A stretch of DNA of 64,000 nucleotides from Dipteris shenzhenensis. Taxonomy: Eukaryota > Polypodiophyta > Polypodiopsida > Gleicheniales. A model generated the notes under the pieces. It ran no database searches. It had not been told where the DNA came from and saw only the letters and a program-made list of their open reading frames with translations. Shown here piece by piece: positions 1 to 8,900 of the stretch (its first letter is position 1; each line of letters starts with the position of its first letter). The stretch is taken from assembly GCA_047967505.1 (NCBI GenBank), contig CM106538.1; one strand, 5' to 3'. The translations under genes and the position numbers were made by a program.

Positions 1-1446
1 CTTTATTACGATGAGTATCATAGAAGTGGTACATGTGGGAGACTGCAATGCTCAATGATGCAACACTGACAATAAGAAACATGCCAAAAACAATAGATTC
101 ACAAGAACTTGCTCCTAAAAATGGAGTAGCTCCACAAGAACCTACTGCTATAATCAAGGATCTCGAAGGACTTCAAGCAACGTTGCTGTCAATGGGATGA
201 CAACTGCTTACCAAGAAAGATCTTCAGTGATGTCTTAGTGACTCTCCTTCCAAGTGATTATTAGACTTACATCAGGTTCCAAATAGCTATACAAGTCATA
301 TTTCTCTGTTGGTCTACAAAATGATGTTCTTGCTAGGTCTGGGTCACAATTGGTAAATATGTCACATGTGGAAGTCCTAGGTGAAAATAGGCAGTCAATC
401 CTCTTCAGATTCTCAACATGGCACACTCAAAAAATCATGAGTACATTAGCCCAATGGATCCTTGGTCGGGAAGATAAGCTACAAAAACTATGGAAAGTCA
501 ATACACCAATCAGCATTAATAACACACCCCTTTAACAGAGCCAAAATAGAACACGGCATTCACTTATTCTTGAATTTGAGTTCACACATGGAATGGCAAG
601 TGGTTCTACACAAGCAGCTCTTGAGGATGCATTTAACTCCGGGGTGAAGGTGATTACATAAATATGGTTTTGGATGAGTTTCTTGTGACTCTCAAAGTAG
701 TTTTTTTCACATTCCTTTACTAACATCACCATTAACTATCTAACTTCTACTCATCCTCTTTTCTTTATTTTTCTTTTGTTTCAGTTCTAGCTTAGAAGCC
801 TTTCCTAGAATCCCCCTTCTATAACCCTCTTCAACCATAGTCCTCATTTTAGGGATTTGTATGGTGTATTCTCAGACTCCTCGCAATTTAATGACTTAGA
901 CAAATAAAGCTCTAGATGGTGCCACAACCTTATTGGACTCAAATACTTCCAAGCAAAGCCTTGAATGAAATGGATTTTAAAGAAACTTCGATATTGAGAA
1001 GCAAGACAAGATGTCATGCACAACTCCATACGTTCAAATGTGGCATGACAAAGACATAGTCTGATGACAATCCATTAGAAGTCCAACTCAAATCAAATAT
1101 GGGACTTAAGATGAGCATGAGAATGCACTTTACTTACTCTGCTAACACTAACACCACTAGGATATACATTCCCTACTAAGACCTTCTTCCTAATAACTTA
1201 CCCCTTAGATTTTTCTTTTCCTTTTTCTATTCCTTCTTTCACTCAAACCCTAAAGTGCTAGACGAATCACTCATCCATACTTCTAGCAAGCATTCCATCA
1301 CAAGGAGCCACTATATCCCTCTGCTACAACATACTGAAAGAAAATTCATCCTAGTACACACAAAAGACTACTTCTCATTATCTTCATTGACAACACTTCA
1401 ACAACTAGGAACGTTACACGATCTAGAGGACTGGATTGAAATTAGA
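1..1446. other. Anonymous DNA, no recognisable gene
   Basis: All frames are broken into pieces of under about 85 codons, and none resembles a family I know. Because a polypurine tract and an LTR-like start follow at 1447-1457, this stretch may be the decayed 3' internal part of an LTR retrotransposon, but no pol motif is visible. That link is inference only. Confidence 0.4.
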
Positions 1447-1972
1447 AAGGGGGGCATGTTAACAGATTGGTTAACAATATGCCACCCTTGGTTAAGTGAT
1501 GTGATTTGATGGATAGTGGCAAGTCCGTAGAGCCAGGATTATGTCTTGGAGCTAGATGGCCCAAGAGGATGGTAAAAGATGAGAAGGGAGAGTGGTATAA
1601 AGAGATTAGGGTTGGCCCTCCCTTCAAAAGGTGACTTGTATAAAAGGCCAAATGGTTGATTTTAGTCTTCATTATTGTTTGCACAAGTTTGAATACAAGC
1701 TCCCGTTTTGGGTGTTCCCTTGTTTCCATTGTAGTTCCCTTGTGTTTGCCACTCCATCCCCCTTCACTCTTCTCTTCCCTTCTCCTTCTCCCTCCCTTAT
1801 TCCCTCTCTTCTCCCCTCTTCCCCTTCCCTGTTTCTCTCGTGGAAACACATTGCAACTAGGGCCGGAGGCCGCTTGAGTGACACATGCGGACAGCTCATG
1901 CCTTGCATTACTCTCAGAAGGAGTAGCTTGGAGTGGAGGTTCCATCGGCATCTCTTCAATATCCCCACAACA
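1447..1972 (+). repeat. Candidate LTR (polypurine tract, TG start, TATA box)
   Basis: A purine run ending in GGGGGGCA at 1447-1456 is followed at 1457 by TGTTAACA, the order expected at the 3' end of an LTR retrotransposon (polypurine tract, then LTR). A TATA-type box TATAAAAG lies at 1639-1646, suitable for an LTR promoter. The right end is uncertain: CCCACAACA near 1964-1972 is a possible CA terminus. No second copy occurs in the window, so this could be a solo LTR, a truncated element, or chance. Confidence 0.35.
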
Positions 1973-2411
1973 CGTGAGTCACTGTCGAGACCACACACTC
2001 CCCTCTCTTTTCCTCTATTTTCCTTCTCTCTTATTTGCTCTCTTCTTTCCCCTCTCTTCTCTCTCTCTTTTTCCTCTCTTTTCCTTCTCTCTTCTCCTCT
2101 CTTTTTCCTCCCATATCTTATTTCCTCTTCCTCTCTTTTCCTCTCTTTTGTGTATGCTTATGCTTATATGCTTATGATTTCCTCCCCTCTCTTTTCCCTC
2201 TTTCCTTCTCTTTTACATATGCTTATGCTTATGCTTTCCTCCCCTCTCTTTTGCCTCTCTTTGACTCTCTTTTCCTCTCTTTCCCCTCTCTTTTTTCTCT
2301 CTTTTCCTTCTTTTTTCTCCTCTCTTTTCCTTCCACTCTTTCATCCTCTCTTTCATTCTCTTTTCTCTCCGATTCATAAGCATATGCATTTGCATATGCT
2401 TATGCTTATAT

Positions 2412-2451
2412 GCTTATGCATGAGCACGTGCTCATATGCTCATGCATAAGC
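2412..2451. repeat. Palindrome in satellite, copy 1 (imperfect)
   Basis: A 40-bp inverted repeat with 19-bp arms and a 2-bp centre. It differs from perfect symmetry only where the left arm has CACGTG against CATATG in the right arm. It is flanked by further TATGCTTATG/CATAAGCATA alternation, so the folded structure could be longer. Confidence 0.8.
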
Positions 2452-2796
2452 ATAATTGTATGCTTTCTCTCTTTCCCCTCTCTTTTTTCCTCTCTTTTCT
2501 TCTTTTCCCCTCTCTTTTTTCCTCTCTTTTCCTCTCTTTCATTCTCTTCCTTCTCTTCTTTTCCCCTCTCTTATTTCCTCTCTTTTGCTTCTCTCTTTCC
2601 TTCTATCTTTTCTACTCTCTTTCCTTCTCTTTTCTCCTCTCTTTTCCTCTCTTCTCCTCTCTTTCATTCTCTCTTTTCCCCTCTCTTTTCCACTCTTTTC
2701 CTTCTTTCTTCTCCTCTCTTTTTCCTCCCCTCTCTTTCCCCTCTCTTTTCCTCTCTTTTCATAAGCATATGCATTTGTGTATGCTTATGCTTATAT

Positions 2797-2836
2797 GCTT
2801 ATGCATGAGCATATGCTCATATGCTCATGCATAAGC
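2797..2836. repeat. Palindrome in satellite, copy 2 (perfect)
   Basis: A 40-bp inverted repeat: left arm 2797-2815, centre CT at 2816-2817, right arm 2818-2836. The 19-bp arms are exact reverse complements. It lies 385 bp downstream of the first copy at the same place in the satellite unit. Confidence 0.85.
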
Positions 2837-3130
2837 ATTATCATATGCTTTCTCTCTTTTCCTCTCTTTCCCCTCTCTTTTTTCCTCTCTTTTCTTCTTT
2901 TCCCCTCTCTTTTCCCTCTCTTTCTCCTCTCTTTTTTCTCTTTTTTCTCTCTTTCCTTCTATCTTTTCTCCTCTCTTTTCCTCTCTTTTTTCCTCTTTTT
3001 TCCTCTCTTCCCCTCTTTCATTCTCTCTTTTTCCCTCTCTTTTCTCCTCTCTTTTTTTCTCTTTTTTCCTCTCTTTTTCTCTCTTTTCCTCTCTTTCCTT
3101 CTCTCTTTTCCACCCACGTAAAGCTTCAAC

Positions 3131-3218
3131 AGCCTGACATTGAGCAAGCATATATAGACTTATATCACTCTCATTCAAAGAATGATCGAGTTTGTAAATG
3201 CTTGCTCAATGTCAGGCT
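3131..3218 (+). ncRNA. Candidate RNA hairpin (possible miRNA/siRNA precursor)
   Basis: Arms 3131-3150 and 3199-3218 are perfectly complementary over 20 bp. The stem continues inward: 3151 pairs with 3198, 3152/3197 is an A-A mismatch, then 3153-3161 pair with 3188-3196, three of these as G-U wobbles when read as plus-strand RNA (3155/3194, 3157/3192, 3161/3188). Inside is a second small stem, 3171-3176 with 3180-3185. On the minus strand the wobbles become A-C mismatches, so the fold favours a plus-strand transcript. I do not recognise the arm sequence as a known miRNA. A small inverted-repeat transposon is the main alternative. Confidence 0.4.
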
Positions 3219-3237
3219 ACACTAGTTCTTGGAGCAT

Positions 3238-3330
3238 ATCTTTTCCTCTCTTTCCTTCTATCTTTTCTCCTCTCTTTCCTAAGCCTATTTTTTCCTCTCT
3301 TACCTTTTCCTCTTTTTTCTTTTGCTCCTT
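3238..3330 (+). repeat. Short outlier of the pyrimidine satellite
   Basis: Again TTTTCCTCTCTTTCC-type sequence, resuming directly after the hairpin. The hairpin region therefore appears to interrupt the array rather than to end it. Confidence 0.6.
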
Positions 3331-3364
3331 ATCCGTATTTGGTTATTTTTTTTTAAATAGATTC

Positions 3365-4336
3365 TAAATGGAATGCCCACGCCTTACCCATGGCTATCTT
3401 CCCAAAACCCCAACCCAGTTCCCCACGTTGGAGTGATTTGGGACATCGAAACTTTGGGGTGGCAGTCGATTGGGCTATGGTGGTTACTCGCTCGGTATAA
3501 GTCTACTCCAACTTGTAATCTCACTTTCTAAATTGTTTTATTCTTTAAGTTCCAATCTAATTTCAAATTAATATAGTTTCACTCTTAGGGTGCAAGCTTG
3601 AACGTCCCAACAGCGGAGGCGAGCGGTGATGACGAGGAGGCATGTCTGGAGGGATTTGGTTAGACGGGTTCGACGAGGGCCAAGGATCAGACGGAGGTGA
3701 CCAGGGCTAGCATCAAGTAGAGGTCACGAGGGCCAGGGCAACGACGACTCTGACGACGACTTCGACGATTCGGATAAGCAGTAGTAGTGGTAGTATTAGT
3801 AGTAGTTTGTATATACTTCAGTATGTATATGCTTTTGTCTGTCGGCTCGTTTGAGCGATTTTGTATCACCCTTTTTGAAAGAAAAATTTTGTAACAAACA
3901 AGGTTGTATATACTTCGGCATGTATATCCTTTTGTCTGTCAACTCGTTTGAGCGATTTTGTATCACCCTTTTCATAAGGGAAATTTTATAACAAACAAGG
4001 CTTGAGAGTTTTATTTCGCTTGTGTGCTTGTAAACATTCTTTTATAATGCCAAAAAAAAAACATTAGTGGGGTAAAATAGGGCCACAGCAAGCCCTGGTT
4101 TATCCCACTAATTTTTTTAAAAAGTTATATTAAGGGTCGATATATACCGACGCTTTACCAATGTCGATATATACCAACCTTTACCAGTGTCATTATATAC
4201 CCACGCTTATATAACGATGCATGTTTTTCGACGTTAATAGTCACGTAAATAATGATCTTTACGCCTATTTAAAATAAACTTTTTATGGTAAAAAAAGTTG
4301 GTATTTTTGTCAAAAAACGGCCTGTTCCTTGTAGTG
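3365..4336 (+). mobile_element. Right (3') end of a CACTA (En/Spm-type) transposon, left part missing
   Basis: The segment ends at 4319-4336 with a sequence whose reverse complement begins CACTACAAGGAACAGG, the classic CACTA terminal inverted repeat. Just inside lie subterminal repeats of the type TCGATATATACC (about 4136-4200). Upstream is a likely spliced 3' gene end: an exon-like stretch to about 3496, donor GTATAAG, acceptor CTTAG at about 3591, then GC-rich sequence ending near 3786 in an acidic Asp-rich frame. A roughly 95-bp unit is duplicated at 3810-4000. No matching left terminus was found upstream, so the element is truncated or starts outside the window. Confidence 0.65.
3810..4000 (+). 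repeat. Tandem duplication, about 95 bp
   Basis: Two adjacent copies begin with GTATATACTTC at about 3810 and 3905. They share TTTTGTCTGTC, the CTCGTTTGAGCGATTTTG block and an AACAAACAAGG end. They lie in the probable 3' untranslated/subterminal part of the CACTA element. Confidence 0.8.
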
Positions 4337-4380
4337 TCTCTTAGTAAAATGTAAAGACCACACAAAACACTCACTTCATC

Positions 4381-4671
4381 TATATATTTAAATATGATTG
4401 ATCTATTTTGACTTAGTAAAAAGTAAAGACCACACAAAACATTTACCACACGAAACACTTGGTCCTTTCATTTCCTTTAGCTTTCATTGTTTGGAGATTT
4501 TAGAAAAACACACACACACACATCTTCATATGATGAATCGTTTGGAGATATATATATATAAACACACACACATCATCATATGGGTGAAAGCTAAAGGAAA
4601 TGAAAGGAGCAAGTGTTTTGTGTGGTCTTTACTTTTTACTACGAAATAGATCAATCGTGTTTGAATATATA
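4381..4671. mobile_element. Foldback element (long inverted repeat)
   Basis: The left arm (about 4381-4487) and right arm (about 4584-4671) are reverse complements over roughly 85-90 bp, including blocks of the type GTAAAGACCACACAAAAC and TTTCATTTCCTTTAGCTTTC. The left arm carries about 20 bp of extra sequence. The spacer holds CA and TA microsatellites. An extra direct copy of part of the arm lies at about 4342-4374, between the CACTA terminus and this element. It could be a MITE-like foldback or a local inversion-duplication. No target duplication could be assigned. Confidence 0.7.
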
Positions 4672-4722
4672 GGAATATGTGTGTGTGTGTGTGTGTGAGA
4701 GACAGAGAGAGAGAGAGAGAGG
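4672..4722 (+). repeat. Microsatellite (TG)n then (GA)n
   Basis: A run of TG dinucleotides at about 4676-4697 passes into GA repeats at about 4698-4722. Short Cys/Val and Arg/Glu frames across it are artefacts. Confidence 0.9.
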
Positions 4723-5295
4723 CACAAAAGCGACACTTTTAAACACGAGGAAGCTCAACCATTTAAACCCTTTAAACATGAGAAAGCTCAACCCTCTAAG
4801 CACTTTAATAACATGTACGTATTTTCTGTCTGCAGGGACTGCTGTCCTCGTGCTGATCTTTTCCGAAGTTAAACTCAAGGAATGAGGCTAAGGAAACGGT
4901 ATTTGTTGCTTGTTCCACATGTAGTGTATACTGACTAGCTAAATTATACAAATACATGAGTACCGGACGTAAAGCAAGAGAGCATCTGCAGCTTTATGGT
5001 GTTCCCACGATTCACAACGAAAGACTATGTACAACTGAATTACGATATGGGATAGACTTAAATTGCCATGTAAATATGTAATGACGTTTTTGTATTGCTG
5101 GTATTGCAAGTGGAACGAGTACCAGCTAACGCCAAGAAGAGCGACAAATTGTTCGTAAGGGAGCAGGCACACTGATCTGGGCGCGAGCTCCTCGGACCTT
5201 AAGCTGTTCAATGCTAGGTCTACCCAGAAGCTCCTTAAGCTGTTCAATGCTATAATGAAGACATACCAAATGGCTAAGTAAGAGGTAGATATATT
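4723..5295. other. 3' flank of the polyketide synthase gene; small direct repeats
   Basis: No protein gene seen. It should contain the 3' untranslated region of the minus-strand gene ending at 5296; no clear AATAAA was found. Direct repeats: CTTTAAACATGAGAAAGCTC-like units near 4737-4795, and an exact 20-bp repeat at 5197-5216 and 5233-5252 (36-bp period). Confidence 0.5.
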
Positions 5296-6951
5296 TCAGA
5301 CGAGTTTTCGAGCAACTAGTCCTTCAAAGGTAATGCCTGGTCCAAATGCTAAGATGAGACCCCATTCTGGATCGTCGGATTCGGCCTTCTCCTCACCAGA
5401 GTAGTGTTTCGTTTTAGCTCCCCAGTGGCGCATGTAATCTAGCACATATATGATAGTATTGCTGCTGACATTGCCATAATCTGAGAGAACCTGACGACTG
5501 CATTGCAGCTTCTCCGGCTCGAGCTGTAGTCGTTTCTCCAGTGCATTCAAAATCGCAGGCCCTCCCGGATGCACAGCCCAAAAGAGGTCGTTGTACTGCA
5601 ACCCCCCTGCTTTCTTCAGCAGCTTTTGGCAGAACTCCTCTATGTTTTCTTCAATGATCTTGGGCAAATCTCTTCCAAGTCTGAAGATGATCCCTTCCTC
5701 CGTTAGGTTGCCGACGATGGTCTGATCGGTGCCGGGAAGGTAGCTTTGGCCGGCCCAATGAAGCTCGAAGTAAGGCATCTCTATGATGGGAAGGGGGTCA
5801 GTTCCTAGGATCATCGCAGCAGCACCATCGCCGAAAAGGGCAGCTCCAACGAGGTCGTAAGGGCGGGCAGGATTCGGTGGACGGAACCCAATAATGGTGG
5901 TCTCTGTGGTTGCCAGAAGAACTCTGCTTCCGGGATTGTTTTCCGCAAGATCTTTGGCAACACGAAGGCCTGTCACGCCTCCATAGCAGCCGAGCATGTA
6001 GAGCATCACACGGTTCACATCTGTGCGCAGCCCCAGGTCTCTTGCCAGGAGGAGGTCACCCCCAGGAAGGCGAATTTCGCTGGAGGTAACGTAGACTACG
6101 TGAGTTATGTCTGCTGCCGGGCGACCCCATTCCTTGATTGCATTCTTGGCCGCCTTGACGGCGATGTCTGTCACGGCCTCATTCGATATCTCCAGACGCT
6201 GCCTGATGCTAGTAGCACCTTCCACAGCCAATTCAGGATACTTTGCTAGGATCTCTGGCGACATAACTACATATCTAGTTTTGACAGTGGTGTTCTTGCC
6301 TGACCATCACAAAAGTATACATCATTCCCGATTGCATGAGCTCATATACATAGCACATCTATATTCATTCGCAACTTCATGTTCTGTGCTTCTGCTAGGT
6401 GATATTAAATCCCAGATTCAAGCCATCATTAACTGGCCCACTCCCACTGATGTTTCTCAGCTTATAAGCTTTCTATAAGTGTTATACTTACAAGAGCCAT
6501 GGCAGCCAAATCCATGCACTACATGGAATTGATGAACTTACTTCATGACTTTTAAAATTTATGTGCTTATAAACAGCAAGATGATTAAAATCTTCACTTA
6601 CACACAACAAGATCATTAAAATCTTCACTTATACACAGCAAGATGGTGAAGCACTTCACGTACAAACAGCAAGCTCTGTTTTACGTACAGAGCCTCCGTT
6701 CCAGCTAAACCGATGCACAGGTCTCAACTGCTCAAAAGCAAAGATAATACAGCGAAGCAGTGGTTACACTTACACAGGCGTTCAAGCTTTGCGCGGAGGA
6801 CAGGATCGGTGCAGTGGGTGTCGCGGAGGTAGCCATCGACGAGAAACTCCTGCTTGACTTCGACGTTGGGGAAGGCTTTACCGAAGGCGAGGACGGAGGC
6901 CTTGCCAGGGGAGGGTTTACGGCGGGGGAGGACGAAACCGTTACGGCTCAT
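5296..6951 (-). CDS. ASCL: Type III polyketide synthase, ASCL clade (sporopollenin pyrone synthase), two exons
   Basis: Exon 1 is 6951-6774 and exon 2 is 6299-5296; the 474-bp intron (6773-6300) has donor GTAAGT and acceptor GTCAG and splits the Cys60 codon T|GC, the intron site conserved in plant chalcone synthases. The product is 393 aa, normal for the family. Catalytic Cys164 (LGCYGG), His303 (VHPGGP) and Asn336 (YGNVSS) fall at the alfalfa CHS numbers, as do gatekeepers Phe215 and Phe265, Gly256 and Ser338; position 197 is Gly where CHS has Thr. Runs such as GFRPPNPARPYDLVG, FRLGRDLP and IEENIEEFC are typical of the anther-specific CHS-like group, whose members condense long-chain acyl-CoA with malonyl-CoA to alkyl pyrones in the ER of tapetal or spore-nursing cells. 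Start chosen at Met 6951 because the family N-terminus begins close by. The function is inferred from family; the frame is intact. Confidence 0.93.
6385..6480 (+). mobile_element. Ty3/gypsy reverse-transcriptase/RNase H fragment in the synthase intron
   Basis: Inside the synthase intron, on the opposite strand, a short frame contains IQAIINWPTPTDVSQL followed by SFL. This matches the block between reverse transcriptase and RNase H of plant Ty3/gypsy polyproteins (KIxAIxxWPTPxxVxxLRSFLGL). Only about 30 codons remain and a stop follows at once, so it is a scrap rather than an element. Confidence 0.7.
6573..6680 (+). repeat. Tandem repeat of AACAGCAAGATGATTAAAA-type unit
   Basis: Two to three units of roughly 32-35 bp, sharing CAAGAT.ATTAAAATCTTCACTTA, followed by a degenerate partial unit (CAAGATGGTGAAGCACTTCACGTA). 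It lies within the synthase intron, upstream (in gene sense) of the Ty3/gypsy scrap. Confidence 0.75.
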
Positions 6952-7160
6952 GGTGAAGGAAGAAGGTGGATAAGGGAAGGCAGGAAGGAGAGAGAGAGAA
7001 GGGTGGAGGGGTAGATGCTTGTGTGTGTGTATAAGAAGGGAAAGGGAAGGAGGAGGTAGCTGGGTGAGGGTGGTGTGCGTTTGGAAGTAGGCCGCTGCAC
7101 AAAGAAGATGCATGGCCACCCTCTCATGCTCTCAGCATGCTTCACTACAATATTCACCCA
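6952..7160 (-). promoter_or_regulatory. 5' flank and probable leader of the polyketide synthase
   Basis: Directly upstream of Met 6951 on the minus strand is a C/T-rich stretch (CTTCTCTCTCTCTCCTTCC-like), common in plant 5' leaders. A weak TATA-like CTTATACA lies at about 7024-7033. No firm transcription start or cis motif can be assigned from sequence alone. Confidence 0.3.
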
Positions 7161-7224
7161 ACTCTCACTTCACCAACTTCACTGATCGTGTCTCTAGATT
7201 AGCCTTCATACACCTCCACAGTCC

Positions 7225-7510
7225 ACACTCCGGAGCCACTATATGTAAACCCTATATATACATATATATATATGTATATGGAAGTCACTATATGTAAACC
7301 CTACATATATCTCAAAGTCACTATATGTAAACCCTATATATCTACCTCCACCACCAGGGAGGCATCATCACTACATCCGAGGGCATTATCACTATATATT
7401 AGGGCATGGGCATCAGGGCATTATCACTACATACGAGGGCATGGGCATCATCACTACATTCGAGGGCATATCACTACATATGAGGGCATGGGCATTATCA
7501 CTATATACGT
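7225..7510 (+). repeat. Two minisatellites
   Basis: First array (about 7225-7345): three spaced copies of CACTATATGTAAACCCTA, separated by TA-rich sequence. Second array (about 7375-7508): units built from GAGGGCAT, GGGCAT and ATCACTACATACGAGGGCAT, in four to six variant copies. Both contain CACTA strings, but these are part of the repeat unit and not transposon ends. Confidence 0.8.
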
Positions 7511-7954
7511 AAACCTTCACCTTATTTTTTAAATCGCTAATGTGCTAATATAGTGTATGATTTTAAAAGACACCCATTTTCTATGCGCATCTCTAACCTT
7601 TTCCTCAAATTGGTTTTTATATCTATACCCCTCTCTCATATAAGATACTTAATGCCTCGGTTGTAGCCAACTGAGTTAGCATACAAATATGTTTAATCCC
7701 AAGTAATGGAAAGAAATGAGCAATGGCGACAAAAGGCTAAATACCTTGGGAATCACATCCCAACATGAGGAAGATAACTCCTTCCAAGCCTTTATAATGG
7801 TGCACCTTTCTATCTTTTTATAAATCTTTTTTTCACTTCAATATAGATCTGTATTCTTCAAAAATTAAAAATGTATGCATGCACACACACACAAATAGTA
7901 GATACACACACACTCCACACACATTTATATATGTATATATGTATACATATGTAT

Positions 7955-7995
<41 letters not shown>

Positions 7996-8880
7996 CTCCT
8001 CCTCCTCCTACTACTACCACTCCTCCTCTAATGCAAATATGTACTTATTCAAATATACCTACAAACACACAATTGCTTTAGTAAAAAACAAACATGGACA
8101 AAGGAATAATTTTTTGATATGGTTCTTGGGATTTGTTTTAGCTTACCAACAAGGTATGGTATTGCTACCTTTTAGAGCTTGGATATTAAACAATCATTTA
8201 GACCAAGGTGATCTTATTCCAACTAGGTTGTGGAGTAGGTTGATGGTGATTTTCTAAGGCAAATACTATTCTATGCTTAGTGGCCATTTTTTAACATTTT
8301 TTATTCATGAAATTTATATGCTATAGTTAGTTTATAATTATTCTTCCCCATCTTATTTGGGTTTGATCGTAACAAAATTATTAGAACTTTACCTTTTTAT
8401 ATGGGTAAGCATGGCTTGTATTGGTAATTTTTTTAATTGTAAAGGTTGGATTAGTTAATTGCTTTGTATTAGTACTTTAATGTATGCATATAGTTGGTCT
8501 AATGGTGCTCATATATGCGAACTAAGTAGTAAGATAGCCCTCTAGAAAGTGTTAATGGACTATGCAATGTAATGGTGTGGTAGAGAAGCAAAATTTCAAT
8601 GTATTAAATCCCATCAAGTGGGAGGAGATACCAAAGGGATAAACACCCTGGTATCTAAAGGAATAAACATCCATAGTTGCTTGTGGAGCCAAAACAATGG
8701 AATTGAATGTCAAAATTCAACGGGTAGCCTATAAAACAAATACAAAGATAGACACTCTACATATCCGTTCCACCTTTGGTTTGTGGGAAGCTCAAGTAGT
8801 GCACTTTCAAATAAGCAATAGCTTCCATATATGTGGTAAGTAATAGCTTCCATATATGTGTAGAATAATTATTTGACTTT
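7511..8880. other. Anonymous AT-rich DNA with a (CT)n(CTC)n microsatellite
   Basis: Nothing recognisable in any frame. A CA/TA/CT/CTC microsatellite occupies about 7885-8030. AGTAATAGCTTCCATATATGTG is duplicated in tandem at about 8814-8860. Confidence 0.5.
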
Positions 8881-8900
8881 TTAAAAAAATTTTGGATATC

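Larger units (their letters stand above)
1995..3118 (+). repeat. Pyrimidine-tract satellite (TCTCTTTTCC-type)
   Basis: About 1.1 kb of almost pure C/T on the plus strand, built from short variants of CCTCTCTTTT, with blocks of TATGCTTATGC-type sequence inserted at about 2150-2180, 2216-2244, 2375-2465 and 2760-2850. The last two blocks are near-copies offset by 385 bp, so the array has a higher-order unit of roughly that size. Long open frames across it encode only Phe/Ser/Leu runs (or Lys/Glu/Arg on the other strand) and are not genes. Such homopurine-homopyrimidine DNA is known to adopt triplex (H-DNA) structures. Confidence 0.85.

Noticed and set aside
1631-3225. Long overlapping open frames (up to 272 codons) rich in Phe/Ser/Leu or Lys/Glu/Arg
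   Set aside because: They come from the C/T-rich satellite, which lacks stop codons in several frames at once; there is no family resemblance and all frames are equally open.
7375-7508. Repeats with regular spacing resembling a CRISPR array
   Set aside because: Units vary in length and sequence, there are no unique spacers, and the genome is a plant; it is a minisatellite.
8073-8257. Open frame following the CTC microsatellite
   Set aside because: Short, begins in repeat sequence and shows no known motif.
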